Origin: Candidatus Gastranaerophilales bacterium
Lineage (GTDB): Bacteria > Cyanobacteriota > Vampirovibrionia > Gastranaerophilales > Gastranaerophilaceae
Length of the DNA: 64,000 nucleotides
NCBI GenBank assembly: GCA_944323705.1
Contig: CALUTM010000005.1
Coordinates: 1-64,000 of the forward strand
Direction: 5' to 3'
How positions within the stretch are numbered: position 1 is the stretch's first letter; each line of letters starts with the position of its first letter. Made by a program: the position numbers and the translations under genes. The notes beneath the pieces are model-generated. The model was given only the letters and a program-made list of their open reading frames with translations. It did not search any database and was not told the origin of the DNA. Positions 51,424-59,606 of the stretch are shown here, one piece after another.

Positions 51424-52008
51424 TTACTTATTTTCAATAAAAGTAAGCAATAATGAATAACTACCACTATCTGCTTCACGTAACGCAGAAATGTATTCCT
51501 TTCTTAACTCAGAAATTTCTGTTAAATTACCAGAACCCCAATTTAAAGCCGGTAATCCAAAATGCTTCATTAATAAATCTGCCATCAATCGAGAAATTCT
51601 ACCATTGCCATTCGGGAAAGGATGAATTTGGACTAATCGGTGATGAAACCTTATTGCAATCTCCTTTGGAGAAAAAGTCTGATTATCAATCCAAAATTTA
51701 ACATCATCTAATAAAATTCTTAATTTTGGTTGTATTTCATATGGAGCAACACCAATATTCCTTTCACTTGTTCTAAAGGAACCTGCCCATTTCCATATAT
51801 TACCAAACATCTTTTTGTGCAAGTTTTTTATAAATGTTTCATTTAAAATATCTTTCTTATTTTTTAGAAGCCAAATTTCAGTATCAGCAATACCTTTTGT
51901 TTCTAGCTCATTAAGTTCAGCTCTGGTTGTAATCCACTTTGCTTTTAGTTGTTGCTTCTCTTCTTCAGTAAGAGGAGTTGAATTATCATCAGTTTCAAAA
52001 ATATTCAT
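51424..52008 (-). CDS. Fic-family protein (mobile mystery protein B type)
   Basis: This 194-residue protein carries the Fic catalytic loop HPFPNGNGR (near residues 129-137), so AMP or another nucleotide moiety transfer to a protein is likely. The segment FGNIWKWAGSFRTSERNIG upstream of the motif is typical of the branch known as mobile mystery protein B. An inhibitory (S/T)xxxE(G/N) helix is not obvious. It lies just downstream of an HTH partner of the A type, as is usual. The two probably act as a toxin/antitoxin-like or regulatory pair carried by mobile DNA. Confidence 0.88.
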   Translation of the reverse strand: MNIFETDDNSTPLTEEEKQQLKAKWITTRAELNELETKGIADTEIWLLKNKKDILNETFIKNLHKKMFGNIWKWAGSFRTSERNIGVAPYEIQPKLRILLDDVKFWIDNQTFSPKEIAIRFHHRLVQIHPFPNGNGRISRLMADLLMKHFGLPALNWGSGNLTEISELRKEYISALREADSGSYSLLLTFIENK

Positions 52009-52023
52009 AGTTAATTTACCCCC

Positions 52024-52470
52024 TTACTCATCTTCGTCCCAAATTCTTGCAATGTTACCATCTAACAATTCTTCAATTATATCTTTTAATAGGTCATCAG
52101 TTTTTACTAATTGATTTTCTAATTCCATATTTTTATTAACTTTGTCTAATATTTTTTGAGCTTTCTTTTTTGCTTGATTATAAATAATATCATCAATATG
52201 TTCTCTTGGAATAAATGCATAAGTAAAGTCGCAGTTTAACACGTCTGCGATTCTTTCCATAGTAGAAATTTTTACATTTCTCTCATTTTTTTCCATTGCA
52301 ACAATTCTTGGCTGGGAAATTTCAAGTCTTTTGGCTAATTGTGTTGTTGTCATACCAAGAAATTCACGAATAGTTTTTAACCAGCCTTGTTGAGGCCTAG
52401 AAATAATAGCTTTTTTTAAAGCTTCAAACTTCTTTTGATAAGAGCGTCTTAAGATTTTTTTATTATTCAT
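52024..52470 (-). CDS. HTH regulator (mobile mystery protein A type)
   Basis: This 148-residue protein has an XRE-type HTH at about residues 35-90 (IREFLGMTTTQLAKRLEISQ, then PRIVAMEKNERNVKISTMER). An N-terminal basic helix and an acidic C-terminal helix follow the pattern of mobile mystery protein A. It is upstream of the Fic gene by 15 bp and probably represses their shared promoter at 52503-52530. Pairing of A and B is well known in mobile regions, but their function is not. Confidence 0.85.
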   Translation of the reverse strand: MNNKKILRRSYQKKFEALKKAIISRPQQGWLKTIREFLGMTTTQLAKRLEISQPRIVAMEKNERNVKISTMERIADVLNCDFTYAFIPREHIDDIIYNQAKKKAQKILDKVNKNMELENQLVKTDDLLKDIIEELLDGNIARIWDEDE

Positions 52471-52502
52471 ATATTACCTATATATTATAATCTCTTGTTT
52501 TT

Positions 52503-52530
52503 ATTATAATATATTTGTTATAATTGTCAA
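52503..52530 (-). promoter_or_regulatory. Promoter of the mobile mystery A/B pair
   Basis: On the minus strand TTGACA (52530-52525), a 16-bp spacer and TATAAT (52508-52503). Several TATAATATA-type near-palindromes around it may be operators for the HTH product. Confidence 0.75.
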
Positions 52531-52590
52531 TACTATTTATAATATATAAGTTATATTTGCATTATTTTTATGTAACACAAAAAAGCATCT

Positions 52591-52628
52591 TACGGTAAAC
52601 TGATGCTAACAAGCATCAGTTTACCGTA
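52591..52628 (-). terminator. 17-bp perfect-stem terminator of the transposition operon
   Basis: TACGGTAAACTGATGCT pairs perfectly with its complement around a 4-nt loop. Read on the minus strand it is followed after 6 nt by six T residues. Confidence 0.8.
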
Positions 52629-52656
52629 TAAAGCCAATTAAAATCAAGTTTTTAAA

Positions 52657-53436
52657 TTATTTGTTACAAAACCTCAAATCGTCGAGCTTATAATCCTCTA
52701 ATCCCATTTCTTGTTTTATTTTATAAAAATCTTTTCTGATTTTGCGCTTAAGAGATTTTTTCTGCTGTTCATTGCCTGTTAAAATGGTGTTCAAAGGCTG
52801 TTTTAATGTAATCATTTTTTGAACAATTGGAACAAGATAAGGATACTTTCTTTTTGTTATCTTAAAAAGTAGCGCAAGTTGCTCAGGTGTTAAAACCGGC
52901 TTTTCTCTTTTGGGTATTTTTGCGATTCTTTTTACTTCAAAAATACAAGTTTTTTCAATATAACCTTCGTTTTGAAAATATTTTATTATCTGATTTAAGA
53001 GTGCCAAAATATTTTTAATTCTTGGCTCTGAAACTTTATTTTCTTGTAAATATCTTTTAAAACTTTGTGCGTCCTTAATCATTATATTTTTAAGTAAATC
53101 GACCTTAAAATATGGAATTATTTTTGAATAGATAAATGTTTTATATGCTTGAAAAGATTGCTCTGTAAGTGTTTGTTGTTTTAAATCTAAAAACATTTCA
53201 CAAGCTTGAACAACTGTGATATCAGAGTTTTTGCATTCAATATTTTTATCAACAATTTTGAATTTTTCTTCCGTTTTTACTAATTCTACGTATTCAAATT
53301 TATTTCCGCTAAGCTTTATATTTTCAGACTCTTGCAAAAATCCTCTAGCAACATCGGAATCAATTTCACAGAACATAGTAATATCTTCGAGAGTGAATGT
53401 TTTTAATCTTTTTGCGACTTTAAGAATTTTATCCAC
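52657..53436 (-). CDS. Tyrosine-recombinase-like protein without catalytic residues (third transposition gene)
   Basis: This 259-residue protein begins with a winged-helix-like segment (residues 1-55). A phage-integrase core-binding-like domain follows (about 80-170; MFLDLKQQTLTEQSFQAYKT). A reduced catalytic-domain remnant follows (VLTPEQLALLFKITKRKYPY), which then jumps to KLDDLRF and stops. The first catalytic Arg (GLR box), the HxxR box beyond LR, and the Tyr are all missing. It overlaps the MuB gene by 8 bp, so it is translated as the third gene of the transposase operon. It may be a DNA-binding accessory factor rather than a decayed integrase. Confidence 0.75.
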   Translation of the reverse strand: MDKILKVAKRLKTFTLEDITMFCEIDSDVARGFLQESENIKLSGNKFEYVELVKTEEKFKIVDKNIECKNSDITVVQACEMFLDLKQQTLTEQSFQAYKTFIYSKIIPYFKVDLLKNIMIKDAQSFKRYLQENKVSEPRIKNILALLNQIIKYFQNEGYIEKTCIFEVKRIAKIPKREKPVLTPEQLALLFKITKRKYPYLVPIVQKMITLKQPLNTILTGNEQQKKSLKRKIRKDFYKIKQEMGLEDYKLDDLRFCNK

Positions 53437-54118
53437 AAAGCACCTCCTTTGCTATATTTTCATCAATCTGAGTAAATCCATTTGCTTGTGCTACTTTTTC
53501 TAAAACATCGATACTATTCACGATTTGTCTGAAACTTTTTGTCTTGTTATGAATCAGATATATTACCTCTTTTGTAATTTCGACTTCTGAAATTTCTTCT
53601 ACGATTTGTTTAATATCCACGTATTCAAACTCAGTAAAATTATAGATTTCAGAGATTCTATCAAATAGATGTGTATGTTTTTTGAGTTTATGCTTTGCAA
53701 GTTGCATTCCAACCAAAACTATCGGCACGCCTGTTTCGTCGTGCAAATCTCTTAAAGTTTCAATCGTTCTGAAATCAGCAAGCAAGTAATCAATTTCATC
53801 AACGATAACCATCTGTGGATTTATTTTTAAAGCGTTAACGCATTGTCTAAAAATATCAGCAGTATAAAATCTTGGAATTTCATCAAGCTCTTTTGCAATT
53901 TCTTCCAACATCCACTTTGGACTCATAGAATTTGTCGCCCTAACATATATTATTGCATCATATTGAATCGATAGATAAAGCGCCGTTTTTGTTTTTCCGA
54001 GTCCAGCATTTCCATATACAAGACCAATCTTAGAAATATTATCAGGCTTGTTTTTTAAGTTATGTATTAAATTGATAAATCCTTTGACATTTTTCGTTTT
54101 AACAAATATCGGTTTCAT
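53429..54118 (-). CDS. MuB-type AAA+ transposition ATPase
   Basis: This 229-residue ATPase matches MuB, the target-DNA selector and transposase activator. Walker A is GLVYGNAGLGKTKTALYLS near residue 32, Walker B is MVIVDEIDYLLADF near residue 98, and a sensor-type LVGMQLA follows near 137. The C-terminal lid ends with FRQIVNSIDVLEKVA. It lacks the long N-terminal HTH region of Mu MuB. It overlaps MuA by 20 bp. Confidence 0.92.
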   Translation of the reverse strand: MKPIFVKTKNVKGFINLIHNLKNKPDNISKIGLVYGNAGLGKTKTALYLSIQYDAIIYVRATNSMSPKWMLEEIAKELDEIPRFYTADIFRQCVNALKINPQMVIVDEIDYLLADFRTIETLRDLHDETGVPIVLVGMQLAKHKLKKHTHLFDRISEIYNFTEFEYVDIKQIVEEISEVEITKEVIYLIHNKTKSFRQIVNSIDVLEKVAQANGFTQIDENIAKEVLCG

Positions 54119-56066
54119 ATTCTTCGAACTCCTTTGTTTCTTTGTAATTAGTTAGCCAAACCCTATCGTCATTACAAGTGCAACCATATTTCATTAAGTA
54201 TTCATATCGATCTCGACTTGTCTTGAATAATGGCTTGACAGCAGGATTATATTTTTCAGACTTTTCTTTTTTGACTTCTATTTTTGGGGGTAAATATATC
54301 TCTTCAGCCTCATCTATCTCACACTTCAAAATCTCTAAATCCTCAATATTCAAAAACTCCTTACAAGCTTTTATTGTCCTATTTTTAAGTTGTTTTTGTT
54401 TCTGAATCTTTTGCTTATAATCTTCAACATCCTTAATTTCGCCCGTATAATGTGCAAGAGGATGAGTGAGCGTTATTCTATCAGCTTTACATAAAAACTT
54501 GCCACTGGTTGTATAAACATTGATATAGTTTAAATCGAATAAACTATACTTTATTATCACCTTTTGTCTCAAGCCATAAAGTGTGTCGTTGTAATAATCA
54601 GCTTTCAAAAACCTTATTCCCTGACTTGTAATGGTTTTGATTTCTTGAGCCATCATCAAATCATCTAACTCTCTAGGGTTTATTTCTTGTCTCTCAATAC
54701 TATCTACCATTTCTTTAATACTTCTTGTTTTATCATTCGGACAAGGTAAAGAAATTTTATACTCAAGCCAACTGTTTATCATCTGAATTGTTTGTTGGAT
54801 AGTCGGAACAAATTCTTGATGGATTTCACTATGGAACTTTTCATTTCTTCTTAGTCTAGCAGGTTTATTTTCTATACTGGTTCCGATGTAGCTTGGTAGT
54901 AGCTTTTCAAAACTTTCCTGCATTTCTAAAAAGAATCGCTCAATAACTTTTGCTCTGGCATTATATGGATTAGCAAAAACTGTTGATATACCAAGTTTTT
55001 CATAAATTCCTTTTAATCCAACTTCATTGAAGTCAGTGCTACCCATAAAGTATTTACCCTTGAAAGCCTTGCCATTATCAAGATAAACAAACTTTGGGAT
55101 TTTGCCTAAATTCAAAATCGCATTTCTTAAAGCCGATGCTATATTTTGCGTATTTTCTTCAAGCATTATTTCGTAGCCAACCAATGCTGTTGATTTCCAA
55201 TCTAAAAAGCCAATCAATGTTGCTCTACAAGGTTTGCCTGTGAAAGGATTTATTACTTGGAAGTTTAATCGTTTTCCGTCAGCTACAAGAACTTCGCCGA
55301 CTTCAATCTTAGAAAGATCTCTTTTAATATGTGGGATAACCTCTTCTTTTAAAGTTTTTTCGCCATCACGCAAAAGTGTCCATTTATCAAAATAATTCGC
55401 CTTATACCAATTTGCAAACTTTCTAAACGTAGGCGGAGCAGGTATATATTCAGCCCCCTGAGTTTTAAGAACATATTGAGTTAAAGAAATGGCTTTCCCG
55501 ATGCTGAATTTATTCGGATGTAAAAGCAGTTTCAAAAATATTTGTTTTTCGTATTCCGTAAGGCAAGTTCTTGAATAATCTTCATAATGATAATTTGGAA
55601 TTAAAAGCTCGTAATTATTACTATTGCCTAAAACACGTTTCCATCTTTGAAGCGTACCAATTGATACTTTACCAAGTTTTGCATAAATTTCAGGATACAA
55701 AACTTGCGCATTGTATGCGCTCAAAAAATCAGTATCAAATTGTGTTTTATTTTGTTGATTTTTACGCTGATTTTTCCAAAGATTTAATAAATCCAATCTT
55801 GCAAGCGCAATTGTTTTAGCCTTATCTGGCTTATGAAAATCGAGTGGTGCAGGAAGCTGTTTTTCAGTACAACTTGGGACAAATTTTGAATAATATTTTT
55901 CCTGCAATTCTGGCTCAATACTTGATAAGAAAATCTCAAAACTCCTTCCACCCTTTACTGTTATTTCACGAGTTTGGTATTTACCCCTTGAAAGCCTAAT
56001 AGCACGAGTACTAACACCTTTGAGTTCTGCTAATTCTTTGATTGTAATGTATTTTTCTTCGTTCAT
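54099..56066 (-). CDS. MuA-type DDE transposase
   Basis: This 655-residue transposase starts with an HTH (TIKELAELKGVSTRAIRLSR) like the Mu/Tn end-binding domains, then a helical linker. The RNase H-fold core has the catalytic residues: Asp in EVLVADGKRLNFQ (near 264), Asp in FVYLDNGKAFKG (near 325) and Glu in KVIERFFLEMQ (near 371). A beta-barrel domain and a charged tail follow, including a Cys-containing YGCTCNDD segment. It cuts and joins transposon ends with MuB. Transcription runs away from the divergent small HTH gene, as in Mu-type repressor/transposase switches. Confidence 0.94.
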   Translation of the reverse strand: MNEEKYITIKELAELKGVSTRAIRLSRGKYQTREITVKGGRSFEIFLSSIEPELQEKYYSKFVPSCTEKQLPAPLDFHKPDKAKTIALARLDLLNLWKNQRKNQQNKTQFDTDFLSAYNAQVLYPEIYAKLGKVSIGTLQRWKRVLGNSNNYELLIPNYHYEDYSRTCLTEYEKQIFLKLLLHPNKFSIGKAISLTQYVLKTQGAEYIPAPPTFRKFANWYKANYFDKWTLLRDGEKTLKEEVIPHIKRDLSKIEVGEVLVADGKRLNFQVINPFTGKPCRATLIGFLDWKSTALVGYEIMLEENTQNIASALRNAILNLGKIPKFVYLDNGKAFKGKYFMGSTDFNEVGLKGIYEKLGISTVFANPYNARAKVIERFFLEMQESFEKLLPSYIGTSIENKPARLRRNEKFHSEIHQEFVPTIQQTIQMINSWLEYKISLPCPNDKTRSIKEMVDSIERQEINPRELDDLMMAQEIKTITSQGIRFLKADYYNDTLYGLRQKVIIKYSLFDLNYINVYTTSGKFLCKADRITLTHPLAHYTGEIKDVEDYKQKIQKQKQLKNRTIKACKEFLNIEDLEILKCEIDEAEEIYLPPKIEVKKEKSEKYNPAVKPLFKTSRDRYEYLMKYGCTCNDDRVWLTNYKETKEFEEYETDIC

Positions 56067-56205
56067 AACACTAACATCTATTACTCTGAAGTTGGAAGAA
56101 TGGAAGTATTTCCGACTTAATTCGTATCATTCAGACACACTTGCTTTCCATAGAAAGAGAGTTAAAATGTGTGTGACAAAATATTTATCCCCAAGGAGTA
56201 AGTTA
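56067..56205. promoter_or_regulatory. Divergent control region of transposase and repressor
   Basis: For the plus-strand HTH gene, TTGCTT (56141-56146), a 16-bp spacer and TAAAAT (56163-56168) form a plausible promoter. It is flanked by GACACAC (56134-56140) and TGTGTGTG (56168-56175), an imperfect inverted pair that may be the repressor operator. Confidence 0.5.
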
Positions 56206-56481
56206 ATGAAGAAAGAATTAAAGAAACAAATCCAACAACTTGAACAAAAGATGGCAAAGAGTCCGAATAATATGAATAACGGTGGTAGTCATTTTCTATA
56301 TCATCGTGAGCAGATGATAAGATTTAAACTTATGCAAGCTGGTATCAGCCAGAAAAAACTTGCAAAACATTTAAACCTAACTGAAAGCTATATCTCAAAA
56401 CTCATAACAGGCGAACGCTATAACCAAGATTTCGAAATTTTCTTAAGAAAATTTCTACAGTTTGATTATTGTTTTATTTAA
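56206..56481 (+). CDS. Small HTH protein, probable transposition repressor
   Basis: This 91-residue protein has a basic coiled N-terminus (LKKQIQQLEQKMAK), then a Cro/C1-like HTH at about residues 42-80 (GISQKKLAKHLNLTESYISK). It is divergent from the MuA transposase, the place of the repressor in Mu-like elements. I chose the ATG behind AAGGAG; a longer frame upstream overlaps the start of the transposase gene and its control region. Confidence 0.82.
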   Translation: MKKELKKQIQQLEQKMAKSPNNMNNGGSHFLYHREQMIRFKLMQAGISQKKLAKHLNLTESYISKLITGERYNQDFEIFLRKFLQFDYCFI

Positions 56482-56520
56482 ATTGGCTTTTAAATATACA
56501 AACTTTTTAAGCTTAAAATA

Positions 56521-56550
56521 TTGACAAAAACACAATTGTAGTGGGATAAT
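56521..56550 (+). promoter_or_regulatory. Promoter of the sce7726-sce7725-RES cassette
   Basis: TTGACA at 56521-56526, an 18-bp spacer and GATAAT at 56545-56550. The leader would be about 12 nt with no ribosome-binding site before the ATG at 56569. Confidence 0.7.
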
Positions 56551-56568
56551 AAATAATAATTTATAAAA

Positions 56569-57420
56569 ATGACAAGTTCAAATTTAATATTAAATAGAGT
56601 TTTCTCTAAAAATACTTTAAAAGCGTTACTTGATGGTGATAAAAATGCGGGTAATGCATATTATGCTGTAATCAAAAGATATTTAATATCATCGTTAAAT
56701 AAAAAAAATAAAGATTTAATTAGTGAAATCTACAAAACATTAAAACATACTTATCGTAACGAATATTATTATAAAAATACCTTACTAAATAATTTGTTAT
56801 TTAAATTTCACAATCCATTAAAAACTACTGCTTTGACAGAGATTCCCGTTTCTAAATCTATTGCAGACTTTATTTTGTTAAACGGAAAAGCTACTGTCTA
56901 TGAAATTAAAACTGAATTAGATACTTTTGATAGATTGAATTCTCAATTAATTAATTACTATAAAGCATTTGATAATGTATGTGTTGTTGTCCCTGAAATA
57001 AAACTAGAGACAATTAAAAATAAATTAAAGAATCATAATGTTGGAATATATTACATATCAAAACGTGGTGCATTAAAAAAATATAGAGAACCTATTTCAT
57101 ATATTGCTGAATTAGATTATGATACAATCTTTAAAATTTTACGGAAATATGAATATGAAAATATTATCTCAAAATATTATGTACTACCAGATGTTTCACA
57201 ATTTAAATACTATCAAGCTTGTAAAGAACTCTTTAAAACAATTCCATTAGATAAGGTGTATAGTGATTTTAAAGTGCAATTAAAACAACGAACTAAAATA
57301 AATTTAGAATTAATACAAAATGTTCCGAAAGAAATAAAAAGTGTAGTATATTTTTCTAAATTAAAAGAAACTGAGTATAAAACCCTAGAGACCTTTTTAG
57401 AAAGAAAGTTTGGAGGTTAA
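56569..57420 (+). CDS. sce7726 family protein (PD-(D/E)xK nuclease-like)
   Basis: This 283-residue protein resembles the sce7726 family. A segment IADFILLNGKATVYEIKTE (near residues 96-114) has the D...ExK spacing of PD-(D/E)xK nucleases, and the helical N-terminal 60 residues fit the family. The rest is helical with TELDTFDRLNSQLINYYKAF, a typical follow-on to the nuclease core. The next gene belongs to sce7725, its usual partner. The role is probably nucleic-acid cleavage in a defence or toxin module; experimental function is not known to me. The first codon has no ribosome-binding site. Confidence 0.82.
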   Translation: MTSSNLILNRVFSKNTLKALLDGDKNAGNAYYAVIKRYLISSLNKKNKDLISEIYKTLKHTYRNEYYYKNTLLNNLLFKFHNPLKTTALTEIPVSKSIADFILLNGKATVYEIKTELDTFDRLNSQLINYYKAFDNVCVVVPEIKLETIKNKLKNHNVGIYYISKRGALKKYREPISYIAELDYDTIFKILRKYEYENIISKYYVLPDVSQFKYYQACKELFKTIPLDKVYSDFKVQLKQRTKINLELIQNVPKEIKSVVYFSKLKETEYKTLETFLERKFGG

Positions 57421-57424
57421 ATAT

Positions 57425-58339
57425 ATGTACTTCCCATATTTAAGAGGACGCCAATTTGAACTAATAGCATTAAGAGAATTAATTGAAAATAATCTAATTG
57501 GAAATCATATATATCCTGTTATTGAACCTGTTAAATTATCTAGTACTTTGACAAAAACTTTAAATGTTTTCAAAGAAAATAATAGAAATTTAGCTATTAT
57601 CATGAACCCATGCGTTGGGAATCTTGATTTCAAAAAACTTAATGATTCAGAAGATAAAGTTTGTAAAACAATGAATGAAATCATTAATATTTCTAATATA
57701 AAAAAAGGCTTTCACCTTAGTAAATTTATTCCAGAATATACTGATAATATTCAAAACATTGTCTTAATTGTTAAAAATCGTGACACTATAAAATCATATA
57801 ATGAAATCTATTCAAGAGAGATCGAACCTGAGTTTACATTAATGCTAGATGAAGCTAGAAGAATTATTCGAAATAGACATCGAGTTCTTTTAAATGATAA
57901 TTTCAATAAACAAGAAAAAAATGCAAACTATGAAAACACTGATGAGTTTTATACAAATGATCATTTATACTATAAAGATGATGGTTACGTTGGTTTTTCA
58001 GATTTTTCTATTGTTGGTGATGAATATTCAGAGTCAGGTTTTGCACCATATGCAGTAGCGATACATATTGTTTATTTTGATGAAAATAACGATTTAAGAG
58101 TGAGACATTTTGTATCAGATACCAATGATGATTATACAGATACAACTGGAAAATTCTATGAAGCATTAGAAAAATTAATTGCTTGGAATCAAGAAATGAA
58201 ATTAGATACATATGCTATGAGAACATTTCAAAAGCTATATGACGAGGAATCATATCCAGGTTTAGGAACTGTAAAAAAACTCTCTATTATGCATCATATA
58301 GAGCTTGTAAGCAAATTTCTTGATGAACAGGATCACTAG
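57425..58339 (+). CDS. sce7725 family protein (beta-family-like)
   Basis: The N-terminus MYFPYLRGRQFELIALREL and the VIEPVKLSSTL segment identify the sce7725 family, related in pattern to phage beta-family proteins. The protein is about 304 residues, probably a barrel-like fold with an aspartate- and tyrosine-rich middle (DGYVGFSDFSIVGDEYSESG). No catalytic motif can be assigned. I chose the ATG after GGAGG, 4 bp past the sce7726 stop. The family is found mainly beside sce7726, so the two are likely to act together. Confidence 0.83.
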   Translation: MYFPYLRGRQFELIALRELIENNLIGNHIYPVIEPVKLSSTLTKTLNVFKENNRNLAIIMNPCVGNLDFKKLNDSEDKVCKTMNEIINISNIKKGFHLSKFIPEYTDNIQNIVLIVKNRDTIKSYNEIYSREIEPEFTLMLDEARRIIRNRHRVLLNDNFNKQEKNANYENTDEFYTNDHLYYKDDGYVGFSDFSIVGDEYSESGFAPYAVAIHIVYFDENNDLRVRHFVSDTNDDYTDTTGKFYEALEKLIAWNQEMKLDTYAMRTFQKLYDEESYPGLGTVKKLSIMHHIELVSKFLDEQDH

Positions 58340-58342
58340 TAT

Positions 58343-59455
58343 ATGAAATTTTGTAGTAATTGTTTTAACGATACTGAGATTAAAAATATTATAAATAGTA
58401 TAAATAATACGGATGTTTGTGACATTCATAATGTTAAATCTGAACATATATATGATACTGATAAACATGACAATTTAGTTCCTTATTTTGAAGCATTAGT
58501 TGATGTATATACTGTAGCGTCAGAATCTCAGATTGAAATTGATAAAGCAAAATACGTCCGTTTGAAATATGATTTACTTTATAATTGGAAGATTTTTAAT
58601 GATGTTTGTAAACCTGAAAATGTCCATAACATTGTAAAAAGTATATGCAAGGAAAAATATGAAGAAAGTCCAAGTCTCTTTGATAATGATATTGTTATTG
58701 AGGAGTTATTTGACTTGGAATATAAAAAAGAATATTCTTTACTTAAAACTTATTCTTGGGATGATTTTAAAACTAGCTTGATAAAGAATAACAGATACCA
58801 TACAAATATATTTAATAAAAAATTATTTGAACAATATTGTTGGGCAGCCCCTAAATTTTATTCTGCTGGTACAAAATTTTATCGTGGCAGAATTTCTGAC
58901 AAGAATGGATATTCTTTAGAGGATATGGGGTGTCCTCCTTTAAAAAATTCTAAAGCAGGAAGAGTAAATGCAGAGGGAGTTGAGTGTCTTTATCTTGCAA
59001 ATAACATTGAAACAACAATAAATGAAGTTAGAGCAGGTGTGGCTGACTATATCACAATTGCGACCTTTGAACTTCAGAAAGATATTATTATTGCGGATTT
59101 GAAAAATATAAATAAAATTAGTCCTTTTTCAATTCCTGATTCTAATTTTCTAGTTAATTATGCTATAAATAAGGAGCATCTTTCTAAAATTAATGAAGAA
59201 ATGTCAAAGGTCGTTCGTTTAAGCGATACAAAATTAGATTATATTCCAACTCAATACATATGTGATTTTATTAAAACTCTTGAGAGAGAGGGCTCTACAA
59301 ACGAAGTAGTAAGATTTGCTGGAGTAGAATATGATAGTACTTTAAGTTCGAATGGTTATAATATTGCCATATTTGACCCAACTTTATTTAAAGCTACAAA
59401 TATTGAGATACGCCAAATTAATTCTTTAAAATACGAATCAACAAAAATTATGTAA
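58343..59455 (+). CDS. RES-domain protein with HEPN/RES-type N-terminal region
   Basis: This 370-residue protein has a C-terminal RES domain (about residues 165-345): FYRGRISDKNG near residue 180, a GRVNAEGVECLYLANNIET segment near 208 and EVRAG near residue 231. RES proteins are NAD+-degrading phosphorylases and are often toxins. The N-terminal 40 residues have CSNC and CDIH pairs (a possible zinc knuckle), and a helical region follows, as in HEPN/RES N-terminal domains. It starts 3 bp after sce7725, so it is co-translated. No small antitoxin gene follows, so sce7726/sce7725 might control it or trigger it. Confidence 0.85.
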   Translation: MKFCSNCFNDTEIKNIINSINNTDVCDIHNVKSEHIYDTDKHDNLVPYFEALVDVYTVASESQIEIDKAKYVRLKYDLLYNWKIFNDVCKPENVHNIVKSICKEKYEESPSLFDNDIVIEELFDLEYKKEYSLLKTYSWDDFKTSLIKNNRYHTNIFNKKLFEQYCWAAPKFYSAGTKFYRGRISDKNGYSLEDMGCPPLKNSKAGRVNAEGVECLYLANNIETTINEVRAGVADYITIATFELQKDIIIADLKNINKISPFSIPDSNFLVNYAINKEHLSKINEEMSKVVRLSDTKLDYIPTQYICDFIKTLEREGSTNEVVRFAGVEYDSTLSSNGYNIAIFDPTLFKATNIEIRQINSLKYESTKIM

Positions 59456-59500
59456 ACGTAAAATACATATTCTAGATAAAATGTTTTTTAATATGCTCCC

Positions 59501-59517
59501 CACAAAACGTTACATAA
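59501..59517. repeat. Candidate right terminal repeat of the mobile element
   Basis: CACAAAACGTTACATAA; its reverse complement resembles 49378-49393. It partly overlaps the recombination-site region that follows. Confidence 0.35.
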
Positions 59518-59518
59518 T

Positions 59519-59546
59519 TGGTAACACTTTGCTAATTTTGTTACAT
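59519..59546. other. Left putative recombination site (11-6-11)
   Basis: Reading the minus strand: arm ATGTAACAAAA, centre TTAGCA, arm AAGTGTTACCA. The first arm and centre (17 bp) are identical to the site at 60241-60268 in the opposite orientation. An extra half-site GTTACAT lies at 59509-59515. Confidence 0.6.
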
Positions 59547-59606
59547 AGTAAGACACGTTTCGTGGCTTCAGAGGTAATATGAACAACAGTAAAGGAGTAT
59601 ATTGAT

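Larger units (their letters stand above)
49370..59530. mobile_element. Mu-like transposon or mobile island (approximate limits)
   Basis: A DDE transposase of the MuA type and a MuB-type ATPase form a leftward operon (52657-56066) with a divergent small repressor. Cargo on both sides comprises a HEPN-like protein, a mobile mystery A/B pair and an sce7726-sce7725-RES cassette. Base use is visibly more AT-rich than in the chromosome to the left. A possible terminal inverted repeat is TTATGTTAGTTTTGTG at 49378-49393 and, inverted, TTATGTAACGTTTTGTG at 59501-59517. It is imperfect, and I found no convincing target duplication. The limits are therefore inference. Confidence 0.6.

Noticed and set aside
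56020-56205. N-terminal extension of the small HTH gene
   Set aside because: It overlaps the transposase start and the divergent control region. The ATG at 56206 has a strong ribosome-binding site and gives a normal small repressor.
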